Source: Candidatus Fibrimonadaceae bacterium
Lineage (GTDB): Bacteria; Fibrobacterota; Fibrobacteria; Fibrobacterales; Fibrobacteraceae
Assembly: GCA_031281345.1 (NCBI GenBank)
Contig: JAITFN010000033.1
Coordinates: forward strand, 1 to 44,907
Reading direction: 5' to 3'
DNA length: 44,907 bases
Shown: one piece after another, positions 7,330 through 15,317 of the stretch
How the letters are laid out: each line of letters begins with the position of its first letter
Numbering within the stretch: the stretch's first letter is position 1
Notes under the pieces: model-generated
Told to the model about the DNA's origin: nothing
What the model saw: the letters and a program-made list of their open reading frames with translations, nothing else
Database searches by the model: none
Translations under genes and position numbers: made by a program

Positions 7330-8160
7330 ATGGACTTCTCAGATTGGCTTTTTATCCTATTTTACAACACCCTTAAAGCGTGTTTTGAGCAAATTTTATG
7401 GATTTGGGGGGCATTTTTCCTCATTGGCTTTGCTCTATACTTTATCTCCAACCTTAGGGACAAAGCTTTTGCCGCCTCCATTGGCCACAAAGCAGAGCTA
7501 TTTTTAACAGGCTGGATTGGAGTACCCGTGCACGAAATGGGGCACGCGGTTTTTTGCTTTATTTTTGGACACAAAATCACTGAGGCAAAGTTTTTCTCGC
7601 CCAAAGAAGACGGAACTATGGGCTACGTAAAGCACGAGTTCAACCCCAAAAGCACTTATCAAAAAATCGGCAATTTCTTTATAGGCATAGCCCCGATGTT
7701 GTTTGGCACTGTGGTTATTTACGCCTTGCTTGGAATTTTGCTCCCTGATTATTTGCCCGAAGAATTAAACGGCAGCATAGCAGAAACAGGCTGGGAAATT
7801 TTTAAAAACTTTTTCAGTTTCAGCAATTTTAGCAACTTGCGTTTTTGGATATTTATCTATCTCTCGCTTGGAATAGCCAGCCACATGAAATTGAGCATTC
7901 AAGACTTTAAAGGCGCAACCAGCGGCTTTTTAACTTTGCTTTGCCTCATTTTCCTAATAAATTTAATTGCCACCGCAATTCTGAATTTCGGCTTGAAAAG
8001 CATATTGCTTTCGGACTGGCTCACAACCCAAATAAATGTGTTGCTCTCTCTGTTTTATCCAATAATGCTCTACGCCCTTGTGCTATCGGTTTTATATTTG
8101 CTGTTCTCTTACGCGGTGCTTGGGGTTGTGAGGGCTTTGAGGTCTAAGGTGGGGAAATAG
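7330..8160 (+). CDS. Polytopic membrane metalloprotease (M50-like, HEMGH)
   Basis: The 276-residue protein is strongly hydrophobic with about six membrane segments. A zincin motif H68-E-M-G-H72 sits at the start of a membrane helix, as in site-2-protease (M50) relatives. It follows the motif GWIGVPV, typical of small M50-like membrane proteins. I cannot place the third zinc ligand with certainty. It stands alone between divergent operons. No Shine-Dalgarno is visible before the ATG, which lies about 20 nt after an AT-rich TAAAATATTG stretch. Regulated intramembrane proteolysis is the family expectation; the substrate is unknown. Confidence 0.8.
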   Translation: MDFSDWLFILFYNTLKACFEQILWIWGAFFLIGFALYFISNLRDKAFAASIGHKAELFLTGWIGVPVHEMGHAVFCFIFGHKITEAKFFSPKEDGTMGYVKHEFNPKSTYQKIGNFFIGIAPMLFGTVVIYALLGILLPDYLPEELNGSIAETGWEIFKNFFSFSNFSNLRFWIFIYLSLGIASHMKLSIQDFKGATSGFLTLLCLIFLINLIATAILNFGLKSILLSDWLTTQINVLLSLFYPIMLYALVLSVLYLLFSYAVLGVVRALRSKVGK

Positions 8161-8231
8161 CTGGGGTGGCAACAGTTGTATGCAAAATGAAGGGATTTTT
8201 GCTTTTTTATCCTTTTTTCCAATATATTTGT

Positions 8232-8237
8232 TATATT
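8232..8237 (+). promoter_or_regulatory. -10 box TATATT for VapBC-like pair
   Basis: The sequence GTTATATTTAC lies 29 nt before the ATG at 8267; AGGAG follows at 8255-8259. Confidence 0.5.
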
Positions 8238-8266
8238 TACAACAAGAACATCTTAGGAGAATAACA

Positions 8267-8410
8267 ATGCCAAAAGCAATAACAAAAGAGCAGGCAAGGT
8301 CCAAAGCAAAGACTGAGCCTAAGAAATTGTCAAAAGCCGCCTTATGGTGGAAAAAACATCCTGAGGGATCCCCTCTAATTATTCACGATATGCGTGCAGT
8401 GATGAGATAA
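8267..8410 (+). CDS. Small antitoxin-like protein
   Basis: The 47-residue product is very basic at the start (MPKAITKEQARSKAKTEPKK) and ends HDMRAVMR. The start is set by AGGAGAATAACA directly ahead of ATG 8267. It ends one base before the start of a PIN-domain gene, the classic antitoxin-toxin order. There is no recognisable DNA-binding domain. The C-terminal segment probably contacts the toxin, by analogy with other VapB-type antitoxins. Function is inferred from position. Confidence 0.7.
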   Translation: MPKAITKEQARSKAKTEPKKLSKAALWWKKHPEGSPLIIHDMRAVMR

Positions 8411-8411
8411 T

Positions 8412-8825
8412 ATGCGTTATCTTATAGATACAAATATATTTCTTTTCTTCATAAGGGAAAAAGATAGATTATCAAAAAATGTATTTGATATACTGACTGA
8501 TTATGAAAATATCATATATCTGAGTTCTGAAAGTATTAAAGAAATTATTTATCTGCTAAGAATTGGTAAAATAGAAATGCCAATATGGAAAGAGACAAAG
8601 GATATTTTTAACCATATAGACGAACTGGGCTTTTCAGTTGATTATTTCAAGAAGGAACACATATTAACACTTGGCAAGCTAACTCCTATTCCCGACCACA
8701 AAGACCCTGTTGACCACGCTATTATGGCACACGCTATAACAAACAAGGCTACTCTCGTTAGCTCGGATAGCAAAATGCGTTTTTATGGAAATCAGGGCTT
8801 GAATTTTGTTTGGAATAGGGTTTGA
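8412..8825 (+). CDS. PIN-domain toxin (VapC-type ribonuclease)
   Basis: The 137-residue protein has the PIN-domain acidic set: D6 in LIDTNIF, Glu in SSESIKEI (about 40), Asp in DPVDHAIMAHA (about 100-103), and Asp in SSDSKM (about 118). The family cleaves RNA with Mg2+ or Mn2+. It follows its putative antitoxin by 1 nt, so both are one transcript from the promoter at 8232. The length is usual for VapC. A target RNA cannot be predicted. Confidence 0.88.
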   Translation: MRYLIDTNIFLFFIREKDRLSKNVFDILTDYENIIYLSSESIKEIIYLLRIGKIEMPIWKETKDIFNHIDELGFSVDYFKKEHILTLGKLTPIPDHKDPVDHAIMAHAITNKATLVSSDSKMRFYGNQGLNFVWNRV

Positions 8826-8828
8826 TGC

Positions 8829-8875
8829 CTTTTGTCTGAACCCCGATTCTCATGATTCTAGGATTAACAGGATTT
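8829..8875. repeat. Interspersed repeat of the GTCTGAACC family
   Basis: This intergenic segment begins TTGTCTGAACCCCGATTC and runs through ATTCTAGGATTAACAGGATT. Related sequence occurs at 41236-41282, inside the fliK-like gene near 43662, and in the signal-peptide DNA of the M23 gene (about 6738-6785). The rest of the 8826-9018 gap holds a small CCGC-CTAT-GCGG hairpin and nothing else I can name. Confidence 0.55.
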
Positions 8876-9018
8876 GCCCGATTTCGTATTTATGCTATGA
8901 GAAAAATAGCCTTGTAGAAAACCGCCTATGCGGCGACTAGAGATAACTTTTTATTTTTTACCACCGCCAACCCCTTGGAGAAAACTCAATGCCTGGCGAT
9001 GTTAAATGATAAATACTT

Positions 9019-11676
9019 TTAGTTACAAGAATCCCAGTTTATGCTTTTGAGTATTAAAGCCCCAGTTTGGGTTGTGGTATAACCGCTAGGATTTTCAACA
9101 GTTTTACGCGGAGCTTCGCCTTGTATTTGCATTCCTACGGATTTCTGTTTTACGTCTGCCAAAGTTCTTATAACTCCCCAACCATCACCTTGCGTGAAGC
9201 TACTGAGAGAGAATAATTTTTTTGCTACGGTTGCTTGTTTTGGAATAGTAACCTTGAATTCGTTATCTTCGGTATAGCCATTTGTGACTATTTTCAGATA
9301 ATAATCCCCGGTGCCACTAAGAGAATACTCTAAGCACAAACCTGTATGGCTGCCCCAAACGCTCGGTGCAGCAGCTCCGTTTCCCAGCCATGAAAAACCG
9401 GCTCCGGCATAAGCGTATTCAAAGCCAGTTGGATCTAAAGCGAAACTAGCCGCTCCGTCCCATTCCATAACGTTATTCGCTGAACGGTATTGGTTATCGG
9501 TTTTGTCACGGAACAATACGGTGGAATATCCACTGTTGGCACCTTGGTCATCATAGCCATACCATCCTCCACCAGTTGAAAGTCCCATGCCCATAGATAA
9601 ATCCCAGAGCAATGAGGCTGGAGTGTTATTAGTGATAGTTCCAGAAGACGAAGGATTGGTAGTTTTACCTTCTTCTTTATAATACTTGAGTACAATAACA
9701 AGCGAACCATCTCCGCCATTTGCTCCTTTTTGAATAGAATAGCCACCGCTTCCACCGCCGCCTATGCCTGGAGATGTAATGGTTCCACCTACAAGACGTA
9801 TCCCGCCTGCACCACCAGGGAATGATGAAATAGTTCCATAGCCAGTAATTGACGCAGCAGCTCCTCCTGTGCTTTTTAGTTGGCTTTGCCAATCTCCAGC
9901 GGTTCCACTAGAGCCACTACGAGATATTCCACTATCTTTTATGTAATAATCGCTAGCTGTAGGCAGGTTGCTAATGCTACCACCGGTTCCGCCTGTTGTA
10001 TAAGGATCAGTCCCACCACCTTGTAAACCTCCACTTGCTATAATTCTTGCTCCTTTATAGACTACCTTTGTATCTCCTCCTTTGGTTCCAGAATAGCCGG
10101 AATGCTCACCAGATTGCTTTTCTCCATTATTACCATAGGAAGAACCTCCAGTACCGCCCTTGCCTATGGTTATACTATCAAGAGTAACAGATTTAAGCTG
10201 ACCTAGTTTTAACCTTGCGTAAGTTGCCGCTCCGCCGCCACCTGCGCCGCCAGTTCCTATATCACTTTTGAGTAATACTTTGGTACTATCCCCTCCCTGT
10301 CCACCGCCACCTGCTCCAAGGGCGTAAACTTCCATTTCTACATAAGTGCATTCCGAGCAATCACCGCCTATAGAATAAGCTGTGAGAGTTCCTGTTCCTT
10401 TCCAAGGAATATTCCTAGTATCGAATATTCGTCCCTTTGGAAATTTCACTCCTAGAGCCGCCGCAGTATCATTGAATGATTTTTGCAAAGCCGCTGCCTC
10501 GGCGGTATATCCTGCTTCTTTTGCCAATTCCCATATAGGCACTAAACTGTTTTTAAACTCGCCTATACCAGCAATTTGTGCCTTTTTAGATATAGAATTC
10601 TTCCAATCTGTATACTCCTTTTTAAGTTGATCAAAACTAGTTGCCCCCAAAGGTTCGCCACCATAAGTTTTATATTTAAACTCCGTACTTTCTGTTTTAT
10701 CTATGTCTTTCGTTATGTCTGAATTGTTAATACCGCCTGAAACAGATTTATAATGACCCCCTATAGCAGTTTTTACTTCTACTTCGTCTTTTAAAGACGT
10801 GCCTGAGTATATGTAGTTTGCCTCCAGCCAGCCGCCATTTTTATAGCTAACAAAAACATGCGTTCCATATAAAGTCAAAATTTGTGCTGCCGGTTTGTTT
10901 TTTAGATCACTTATAAATCCATCAGTTAAATATTTTGATAAATTCGACTTATCTGTTATTTCATCTAGAGTCTCGTAGATATAAGCACGTAGTTGCGCAT
11001 AATAAACCTGTGAAGTTGAGGTTTGAGCTTTTGTTGTACTAAATTTAGTGTCGATGCCTCCTATGAAAGGAAAATCTATGCCAGCGTTTATGCTTTTGCC
11101 CCTCTCTTTATAAAGTTCTGTTATACTTTTGCCTGCATAACTTATAAAATCAGTTTCAGTTGCTGACACAGCGGTTTTGACAATGTTAGCTTGGCACAAT
11201 TTATTTTGATCTAAAACCGAATTTAGTACTCCGGCTCTATTTATGTATTCACTTCTTATTACATCGTACCCTTTGCCTAAAGAATTATCTTTGCAAATTA
11301 CGGAGCCTGAACTCTGATTTGTCAAAGAGGATGACGAAGAGCTGCTGTTCGGATTCTGGTTTTGCAAAGAAGATGACGAAGGTTCATTACCCGGAACGTA
11401 AGGGTCTAATGGATTTCTATCCTCAACCCTTCCATTATTGCAAATTTGATAGAGTGGGCGATAATCCGTTCCATTGCATTTGCCTATCAATTCGCCGTAC
11501 TCACAACGATAAATGTTGGCATTGTATTCTACGTCACCGCATAATTTAGCGGTATCGCCAGAAGACTCCCCACCTTGCGTTTCAGAGGGCGAAGGGTCAT
11601 CGCTTGAGCAAGCGAAAAAGGTGAAAGCCAAGGCAAATCCGAAGATAGCCGACAAAAGAAAACGATTGGTTTTCAT
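9019..11676 (-). CDS. MACPF-domain lipoprotein with glycine-rich and C-terminal beta domains
   Basis: The 885-residue lipoprotein has a lipobox at Cys23 (FFAC). A Cys-containing segment (45-85) and two Ser-rich linkers (98-123) lead into a membrane-attack-complex/perforin domain (about 130-430). That domain carries the signature YGTHVF (270-275) followed by a GGW turn. Next is a glycine-rich domain (about 445-665, repeated GGxGG runs, as in phage-tail-type glycine-rich proteins). The C-terminal beta domain (about 690-885) ends GALILKSINWDSCN, reminiscent of Fibrobacter carbohydrate-binding modules. MACPF proteins form membrane pores or adhesive oligomers. Here it may be a surface effector or an adhesin. 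It is a single gene behind a leader cassette whose upstream ORF ends in ATGA at this start codon. Confidence 0.88.
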   Translation of the reverse strand: MKTNRFLLSAIFGFALAFTFFACSSDDPSPSETQGGESSGDTAKLCGDVEYNANIYRCEYGELIGKCNGTDYRPLYQICNNGRVEDRNPLDPYVPGNEPSSSSLQNQNPNSSSSSSSLTNQSSGSVICKDNSLGKGYDVIRSEYINRAGVLNSVLDQNKLCQANIVKTAVSATETDFISYAGKSITELYKERGKSINAGIDFPFIGGIDTKFSTTKAQTSTSQVYYAQLRAYIYETLDEITDKSNLSKYLTDGFISDLKNKPAAQILTLYGTHVFVSYKNGGWLEANYIYSGTSLKDEVEVKTAIGGHYKSVSGGINNSDITKDIDKTESTEFKYKTYGGEPLGATSFDQLKKEYTDWKNSISKKAQIAGIGEFKNSLVPIWELAKEAGYTAEAAALQKSFNDTAAALGVKFPKGRIFDTRNIPWKGTGTLTAYSIGGDCSECTYVEMEVYALGAGGGGQGGDSTKVLLKSDIGTGGAGGGGAATYARLKLGQLKSVTLDSITIGKGGTGGSSYGNNGEKQSGEHSGYSGTKGGDTKVVYKGARIIASGGLQGGGTDPYTTGGTGGSISNLPTASDYYIKDSGISRSGSSGTAGDWQSQLKSTGGAAASITGYGTISSFPGGAGGIRLVGGTITSPGIGGGGSGGYSIQKGANGGDGSLVIVLKYYKEEGKTTNPSSSGTITNNTPASLLWDLSMGMGLSTGGGWYGYDDQGANSGYSTVLFRDKTDNQYRSANNVMEWDGAASFALDPTGFEYAYAGAGFSWLGNGAAAPSVWGSHTGLCLEYSLSGTGDYYLKIVTNGYTEDNEFKVTIPKQATVAKKLFSLSSFTQGDGWGVIRTLADVKQKSVGMQIQGEAPRKTVENPSGYTTTQTGALILKSINWDSCN

Positions 11677-11969
11677 AGAGAACTCCTATTGTTAAGGGAA
11701 GGGGAAATTTTTTGTGGTTTAGACAATAATACGCAGAATGCGTAAAAATTTTTTTGCTTATAAATTGGGGGGGGGGGGGGCAGATTCGCGTTTAAACACG
11801 CCTCAGAAGCCCAAGGTTGGCGATAAGCGCCTTTGGGGTTGTTTTTTGACCCCTGAAAATGAAAGGGCTTATTTTGTATATTTGGGGCATTAAAATGCGA
11901 ATCGAAAAAACTAGTTTTAGACCTTGTGGAGCAGGGTCTAACTAAAAGTTTTTGTGACATAAACGACAT
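11673..11969 (-). CDS. Upstream ORF with polyproline C-tract, coupled to MACPF gene
   Basis: A 98-residue frame begins with ATG 7 nt behind a TATATT -10 box (11977-11982). Its TGA overlaps the ATG of the MACPF lipoprotein (ATGA). The first 71 residues align without gaps to the leader at 35449: same start position, shared NAPNxxNKPF and RQPWASEACLNANLPPPPP. The C14 tract encodes the prolines. One extra C would fuse it in frame to the lipoprotein, and one fewer would run it out of frame. No protein evidence exists, and the alternative is a non-coding structured leader. Confidence 0.45.
   Translation of the reverse strand: MSFMSQKLLVRPCSTRSKTSFFDSHFNAPNIQNKPFHFQGSKNNPKGAYRQPWASEACLNANLPPPPPIYKQKNFYAFCVLLSKPQKISPSLNNRSSL
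11767..11910 (-). repeat. Leader cassette core, copy 1, with 14-base G/C tract
   Basis: The G14 run (11767-11780) plus 130 adjoining nt matches 35246-35390 with 14 mismatches and no indels by my count. A GGCG-loop-CGCC hairpin keeps its stem while the loop changes (CTTAT versus TTCAT). Flanking CCAA/TTGG pairing survives as CCGA/TTGG through a G-U pair. The rest of the 11677-11997 gap is the ribosome site, a TACGCA-TTC-TGCGTA hairpin and the promoter. Confidence 0.85.
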
Positions 11970-11976
11970 TGGGGTA

Positions 11977-11982
11977 AATATA
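11977..11982 (-). promoter_or_regulatory. -10 box TATATT, MACPF leader
   Basis: Minus strand TTTTCTATATTTACCCCA then ATG. With 7 nt between box and start codon, transcription should begin at about the A of ATG. Confidence 0.55.
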
Positions 11983-11997
11983 GAAAAAAGAAAATTC

Positions 11998-12789
11998 CTA
12001 AATAAACCTTAACTCTGCCTGCATTCCGCAAAGCTCATAAAATATTTTCAAAGATTTTTCGTGCTGGCTGGTGAAGCTGTAATCTATCGCATTGTAGTAA
12101 TCGCAAGCCAAACTTTGCGGCAAGTTATGAGGATAAAATTTTTCCCATTTTTGCAAACATTCTCGCCTATTTTCTTTGAAATCTTTTATGCTAATTTCCG
12201 TTTCATTTAAATAATTTTCAAGCAAGGGCAACAAGCCTCCTCCCAAGGCTTCTTTTCTTATTATCCATAGCGCAAAAACAAAAGGCAAATTTTGCCATTC
12301 CTGCCAAACAGAAGCTAAGTCATAGGAATATTCCCACTTGCCTGCAACGCTTTCACGCAAAGCGTTATCGCCTATCAACAACTTGGCATCGCAGCCAGCG
12401 GCATTATCTGCCCATACAGGCTTGACCTTGAAGTAGAGGCTCGAAAGCAATTTTAGCAAGCTTACAGAGGTGTCGCTTTGCTCGGTTGTAAAAATGATTT
12501 TATCGCTCAAATTTTCCCATTTATACCTTGAAAAAAGTTTCACGGAACGTATTTCAAGAGTGCTTGAGGTGCAGAATCGGTTGCAAATAACGTAATTTTT
12601 TTTATTTTTGGCGTATTCTATGGAAGAAGACGGAGAAAGCATTATTTTGCCCTCCCTTAGATTTTTGTTTTGCTCGCTTGGAGTCCCGTCTAAAAAACGA
12701 ATTTTTGGCGGAAAATTATCCAAAAATCGGTGAAAAAAGGGAGCACAAACCAAAAAAGGAATACGTCCTACTGTTAAAAAATGTTCCAT
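11998..12789 (-). CDS. mqnA: Chorismate dehydratase MqnA (futalosine menaquinone pathway)
   Basis: The 263-residue protein has the MqnA/MqnD periplasmic-binding-like fold. It opens with VGRIPFLVCAPFFHRF. SPSSSIEYAKN binds the substrate tail, LLIGDNALRE is the family motif, and YSYDLASVWQEWQNLPFVFALW is the strongly conserved MqnA signature. The enzyme converts chorismate to 3-enolpyruvylbenzoate, the entry step to futalosine-dependent menaquinone synthesis, so the cell probably uses menaquinone for anaerobic respiration. The gene is single and divergent from the small gene at 12907. Confidence 0.9.
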   Translation of the reverse strand: MEHFLTVGRIPFLVCAPFFHRFLDNFPPKIRFLDGTPSEQNKNLREGKIMLSPSSSIEYAKNKKNYVICNRFCTSSTLEIRSVKLFSRYKWENLSDKIIFTTEQSDTSVSLLKLLSSLYFKVKPVWADNAAGCDAKLLIGDNALRESVAGKWEYSYDLASVWQEWQNLPFVFALWIIRKEALGGGLLPLLENYLNETEISIKDFKENRRECLQKWEKFYPHNLPQSLACDYYNAIDYSFTSQHEKSLKIFYELCGMQAELRFI

Positions 12790-12845
12790 ATAGAAATAAA
12801 ATTAAATTTTTTCACTTTTTGTTGTTGCTCTTTGCAAAAAAAAAC

Positions 12846-12851
12846 TATATT
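12846..12851 (+). promoter_or_regulatory. -10 box TATATT before 12907 gene
   Basis: AAAACTATATTTATAGG, 55 nt upstream of the ATG at 12907. Confidence 0.45.
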
Positions 12852-12906
12852 TATAGGACAATGATTCTTTGTAGTATAAATTTCACGTTGATTGGTGCTT
12901 TTGGCC

Positions 12907-13191
12907 ATGCCTAAGTTTCTTGTTAAAAAAACCACACCCTCAGAGGATGGAAAATCCCTTGTGTTCAAAGGTAAGGTTGTGGAAGGTCCAATAAATAAGG
13001 GAATGGCTCTTTTAATTTCCATTGCTGGCCAATCTGCTATACCCGTGAAAATCGCAGATATTGTGCATTTTGAAAAATCCAAAGACGATTCTAAAAAAGT
13101 AGGTTTGGTTGCAGATTTTGAAGACGAGCCAGACGATATGAACATGATTATGGCCCTGCGCATTACAGATGAGGAGATTGAGTGCAGGTAG
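12907..13191 (+). CDS. Small hypothetical protein, possible EF-Tu domain 2-like barrel
   Basis: The 94-residue product starts at ATG 12907; a TTG at 12892 would add five residues with no better support. The pattern LVFKGKVVEGPINKGMALLI, then a strand VKIADIVHFEK and GLVADF, recalls the beta-barrel domain 2 of translation GTPases (regulator of a 'VxGxVxxGxLxxGM' strand-turn). It would be a stand-alone version. The tail is acidic (DEPDDM). It has its own promoter and no operon partner. Function unknown. Confidence 0.7.
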   Translation: MPKFLVKKTTPSEDGKSLVFKGKVVEGPINKGMALLISIAGQSAIPVKIADIVHFEKSKDDSKKVGLVADFEDEPDDMNMIMALRITDEEIECR

Positions 13192-13218
13192 CAAGTAGTT
13201 AGCTGATCTAGCAAGTGG

Positions 13219-13596
13219 TTAACTGGTAATTCTTCTCAAAAAATCGTCGTAGTTGTCGCTTTCTCTGATGTCTTTTAGCATATTTCCAAATACGCTTTCG
13301 TCTATTTGTTCTTTGGCAATGGTTGTGGGGCGACCTTGCCGCGTGAAAGCCATTCCCCTTAGCCTCTCTTGCTCGCTCATTTTCCTTTCCATTGCCCGTT
13401 GAAAATTCTCAAATGATTTTTTATCAAGCTCTACCGCAGAGTTTTCGTTTGCCTGGTAAGAGACTGGGGTGTGGCAGCTTGGGCAAGTGAACACAAAGCC
13501 AAGCACTTCGCCTTTTCTTGGCGTGGCACTGTCGTTGCCTATGCCAAATGTTATTTGCATGTTGCAATGCGGGCAGGTTATGGATAAGTCGGGCAT
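13219..13596 (-). CDS. Zinc-ribbon protein, probably leaderless
   Basis: The start is ATG 13596 (MPDLSITCPHC). It lies only 6 nt behind a TATATT -10 box at 13603-13608, so an upstream extension to 13653 is unlikely. Residues 8-11 (CPHC) and a second CPSC about 30 residues later form a two-knuckle zinc ribbon. The rest is a charged helical tail (KKSFENFQRAMERKMSEQERLR, then a DIRESDNYDDFLRRI end). No specific family is recognised. It is divergent from the NadM-Nudix gene, 38 bp apart. Confidence 0.8.
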   Translation of the reverse strand: MPDLSITCPHCNMQITFGIGNDSATPRKGEVLGFVFTCPSCHTPVSYQANENSAVELDKKSFENFQRAMERKMSEQERLRGMAFTRQGRPTTIAKEQIDESVFGNMLKDIRESDNYDDFLRRITS

Positions 13597-13602
13597 AGGT
13601 AT

Positions 13603-13608
13603 AATATA
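13603..13608 (-). promoter_or_regulatory. -10 box TATATT for zinc-ribbon gene
   Basis: TTTTCTATATTATACCT then ATG 13596; the 6-nt gap implies a leaderless message. The divergent gene at 13635 has TATAAT at 13615-13620. Confidence 0.55.
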
Positions 13609-13634
13609 GAAAACTATAATTCTATCTTTACACC

Positions 13635-14654
13635 ATGCCGAAATTTTCCGCACTCATATATATAGGCCGCTTTGAACCGCCTCACAATGGACATTTTGCA
13701 ACAATTCGCACCGCACTTGAACAAACAGAAAAAATGCTGCTATTCATAGGTTCGCACGAGACTTGCCGCAGCCTGCGCAACCCTTTTACAACCGCAGAAC
13801 GAATAGAAATGATGCGCCTTTCCTTAACGGAAGAAGAACAAAGAAAAATAACCTTCATCCCAATCCACGATTCCAACTACAATCACATTGAATGGGTAAA
13901 TGAATTGAAAGAAAAAGTTTTGGATAATGAGCCACGTGTCATTGAGCGTATAGGGATAATCGGGCACAAAAAAGACCGCACTTCGTATTATTTGGATTTA
14001 TTTCCAGAATGGGAACTTTTGGAAATGCCGCTACTGGCAAACGGGCTTTCTTCCACTGAAATTCGTGATAAATGGTTTGGCGAAACACTAACCGAACAAG
14101 ATAAAATACCTCTTAACGTTTATCGCTACCTTAAAAATAAAGAGAATGATACTTGGGCAAAAAATTTGAAAGAAGAATATAAACTGGTTGAGGAATACAA
14201 AAAGGAATGGGCTAGCACCCCTTACCCTCCGGTTTTTGTGGCGGGAGATGCTTTGGTTGTTTGCCGCGAACATATTTTGTTGATAAGAAGAGGAGCCTTT
14301 CCGGGCAAGGGTCTGTATGCTATGGCTGGAGGCTTTTTAGATAGCAGAGAACCCATAAGGCATTGTGCCATAAGAGAACTCATAGAAGAAACAGGCATAG
14401 AACTGAGCTATAGAGAATTGGACAATAGCATCAAGGGCTATCAAGTTTTTGACGACCCTCACAGGGAGCCTCGCGGGAGAATGATATCGCATACTTTTCT
14501 TTTTAACTTGCACGCACCAGAACTTCCAAAACTAAAAGCTGGCGATGATGCCTCGGAAGCGGTGTGGTACCCGCTGAGCGACTTAAAAAAAATTAGGGAG
14601 CTATTTGCCGGAGACCATTATAAAATCATAATGAACATGCTTTCAAATTCCTAA
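13635..14654 (+). CDS. Bifunctional NMN adenylyltransferase / Nudix hydrolase
   Basis: This is a 339-residue two-domain enzyme. Residues 1-170 are an archaeal-type NMN adenylyltransferase: nucleotide-binding GRFEPPHNGH (11-20), GIIGHKKDRTSYY (about 107-119) and the ISSTxIR-like SSTEIRD (139-145). Residues about 198-335 are a Nudix domain with a complete box from Gly233 through REL and EETGI (GFLDSRE-x7-RELIEETGI). Enzymes of this build make NAD from NMN and ATP, and hydrolyse ADP-ribose-type compounds in the cytoplasm. DedA follows 9 nt later. Confidence 0.92.
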   Translation: MPKFSALIYIGRFEPPHNGHFATIRTALEQTEKMLLFIGSHETCRSLRNPFTTAERIEMMRLSLTEEEQRKITFIPIHDSNYNHIEWVNELKEKVLDNEPRVIERIGIIGHKKDRTSYYLDLFPEWELLEMPLLANGLSSTEIRDKWFGETLTEQDKIPLNVYRYLKNKENDTWAKNLKEEYKLVEEYKKEWASTPYPPVFVAGDALVVCREHILLIRRGAFPGKGLYAMAGGFLDSREPIRHCAIRELIEETGIELSYRELDNSIKGYQVFDDPHREPRGRMISHTFLFNLHAPELPKLKAGDDASEAVWYPLSDLKKIRELFAGDHYKIIMNMLSNS

Positions 14655-14663
14655 ATTAAGGCA

Positions 14664-15302
14664 ATGGAATATTTACTGATTGTTTTGGATTTTATTAGAC
14701 ATATAGATGTTTATTTGGCGCAAATTGTTGCTCAATATGGAATTTGGGTTTATGCTTTGATTGCTCTCATAATTTTTTGCGAAGTGGGTTTGGTTGTAAC
14801 TCCCTTTTTGCCCGGAGATTCCATGCTTTTTGCGATTGGTGCTCTATGCGCAACGGGAGCTATGGATATAAGCATTGTTTTATCTGTTTTTCCAATAGCG
14901 GCAATTTGCGGAGATAATACCAACAGATTTTTGGGGTCTAAAATTGGGCACAGGGCATTTGCAAAAGGCACAGGAAAAATTTTCAATACGGACAACTATA
15001 ACAAAGCTCACAACTTCTTTGAAAAATTCGGGCCAAAAGCGGTTACCATTTGCCGTTTTTTGCCTTTCTTCAGAACATTCGTGCCTTTTGTTGCGGGAAT
15101 GAGTGGAATGAGTTTTAAATCCTTCTTCCCTTGGAGCATTTTGGGTGGCACAGGCTGGATATTTTTATGCACATTCGCAGGTTATTTCTTGGGGAACATC
15201 CCATTTATCAAAGCACATTTTGAGCTTGTGATAGTGGGTATTCTCTGCGTATCGGCTATCCCTGCCTTTGTGGAATGGATTAAGCACCAGAAACACGGCT
15301 AA
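14664..15302 (+). CDS. DedA-family membrane protein
   Basis: The 212-residue polytopic protein has the DedA pattern: Glu in the first helix (FCEVGLVVTPFLPGDSMLF), the GD of AAICGDNTNRFLG, and the FGPKAVTICRFLPFFRTFVPFVAGMSGM reentrant segment with its conserved Arg residues. DedA proteins are linked to undecaprenyl phosphate or phospholipid translocation and to proton-motive-force maintenance. It is likely co-transcribed with the NadM-Nudix gene. A weak AAGG lies before ATG. Confidence 0.9.
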   Translation: MEYLLIVLDFIRHIDVYLAQIVAQYGIWVYALIALIIFCEVGLVVTPFLPGDSMLFAIGALCATGAMDISIVLSVFPIAAICGDNTNRFLGSKIGHRAFAKGTGKIFNTDNYNKAHNFFEKFGPKAVTICRFLPFFRTFVPFVAGMSGMSFKSFFPWSILGGTGWIFLCTFAGYFLGNIPFIKAHFELVIVGILCVSAIPAFVEWIKHQKHG

Positions 15303-15317
15303 AAAACGCGTTATAGT

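Noticed and set aside
8925..8960. Terminator after the PIN toxin gene
   Set aside because: The CCGC-CTAT-GCGG stem is only four base pairs and is not directly followed by a T-run.
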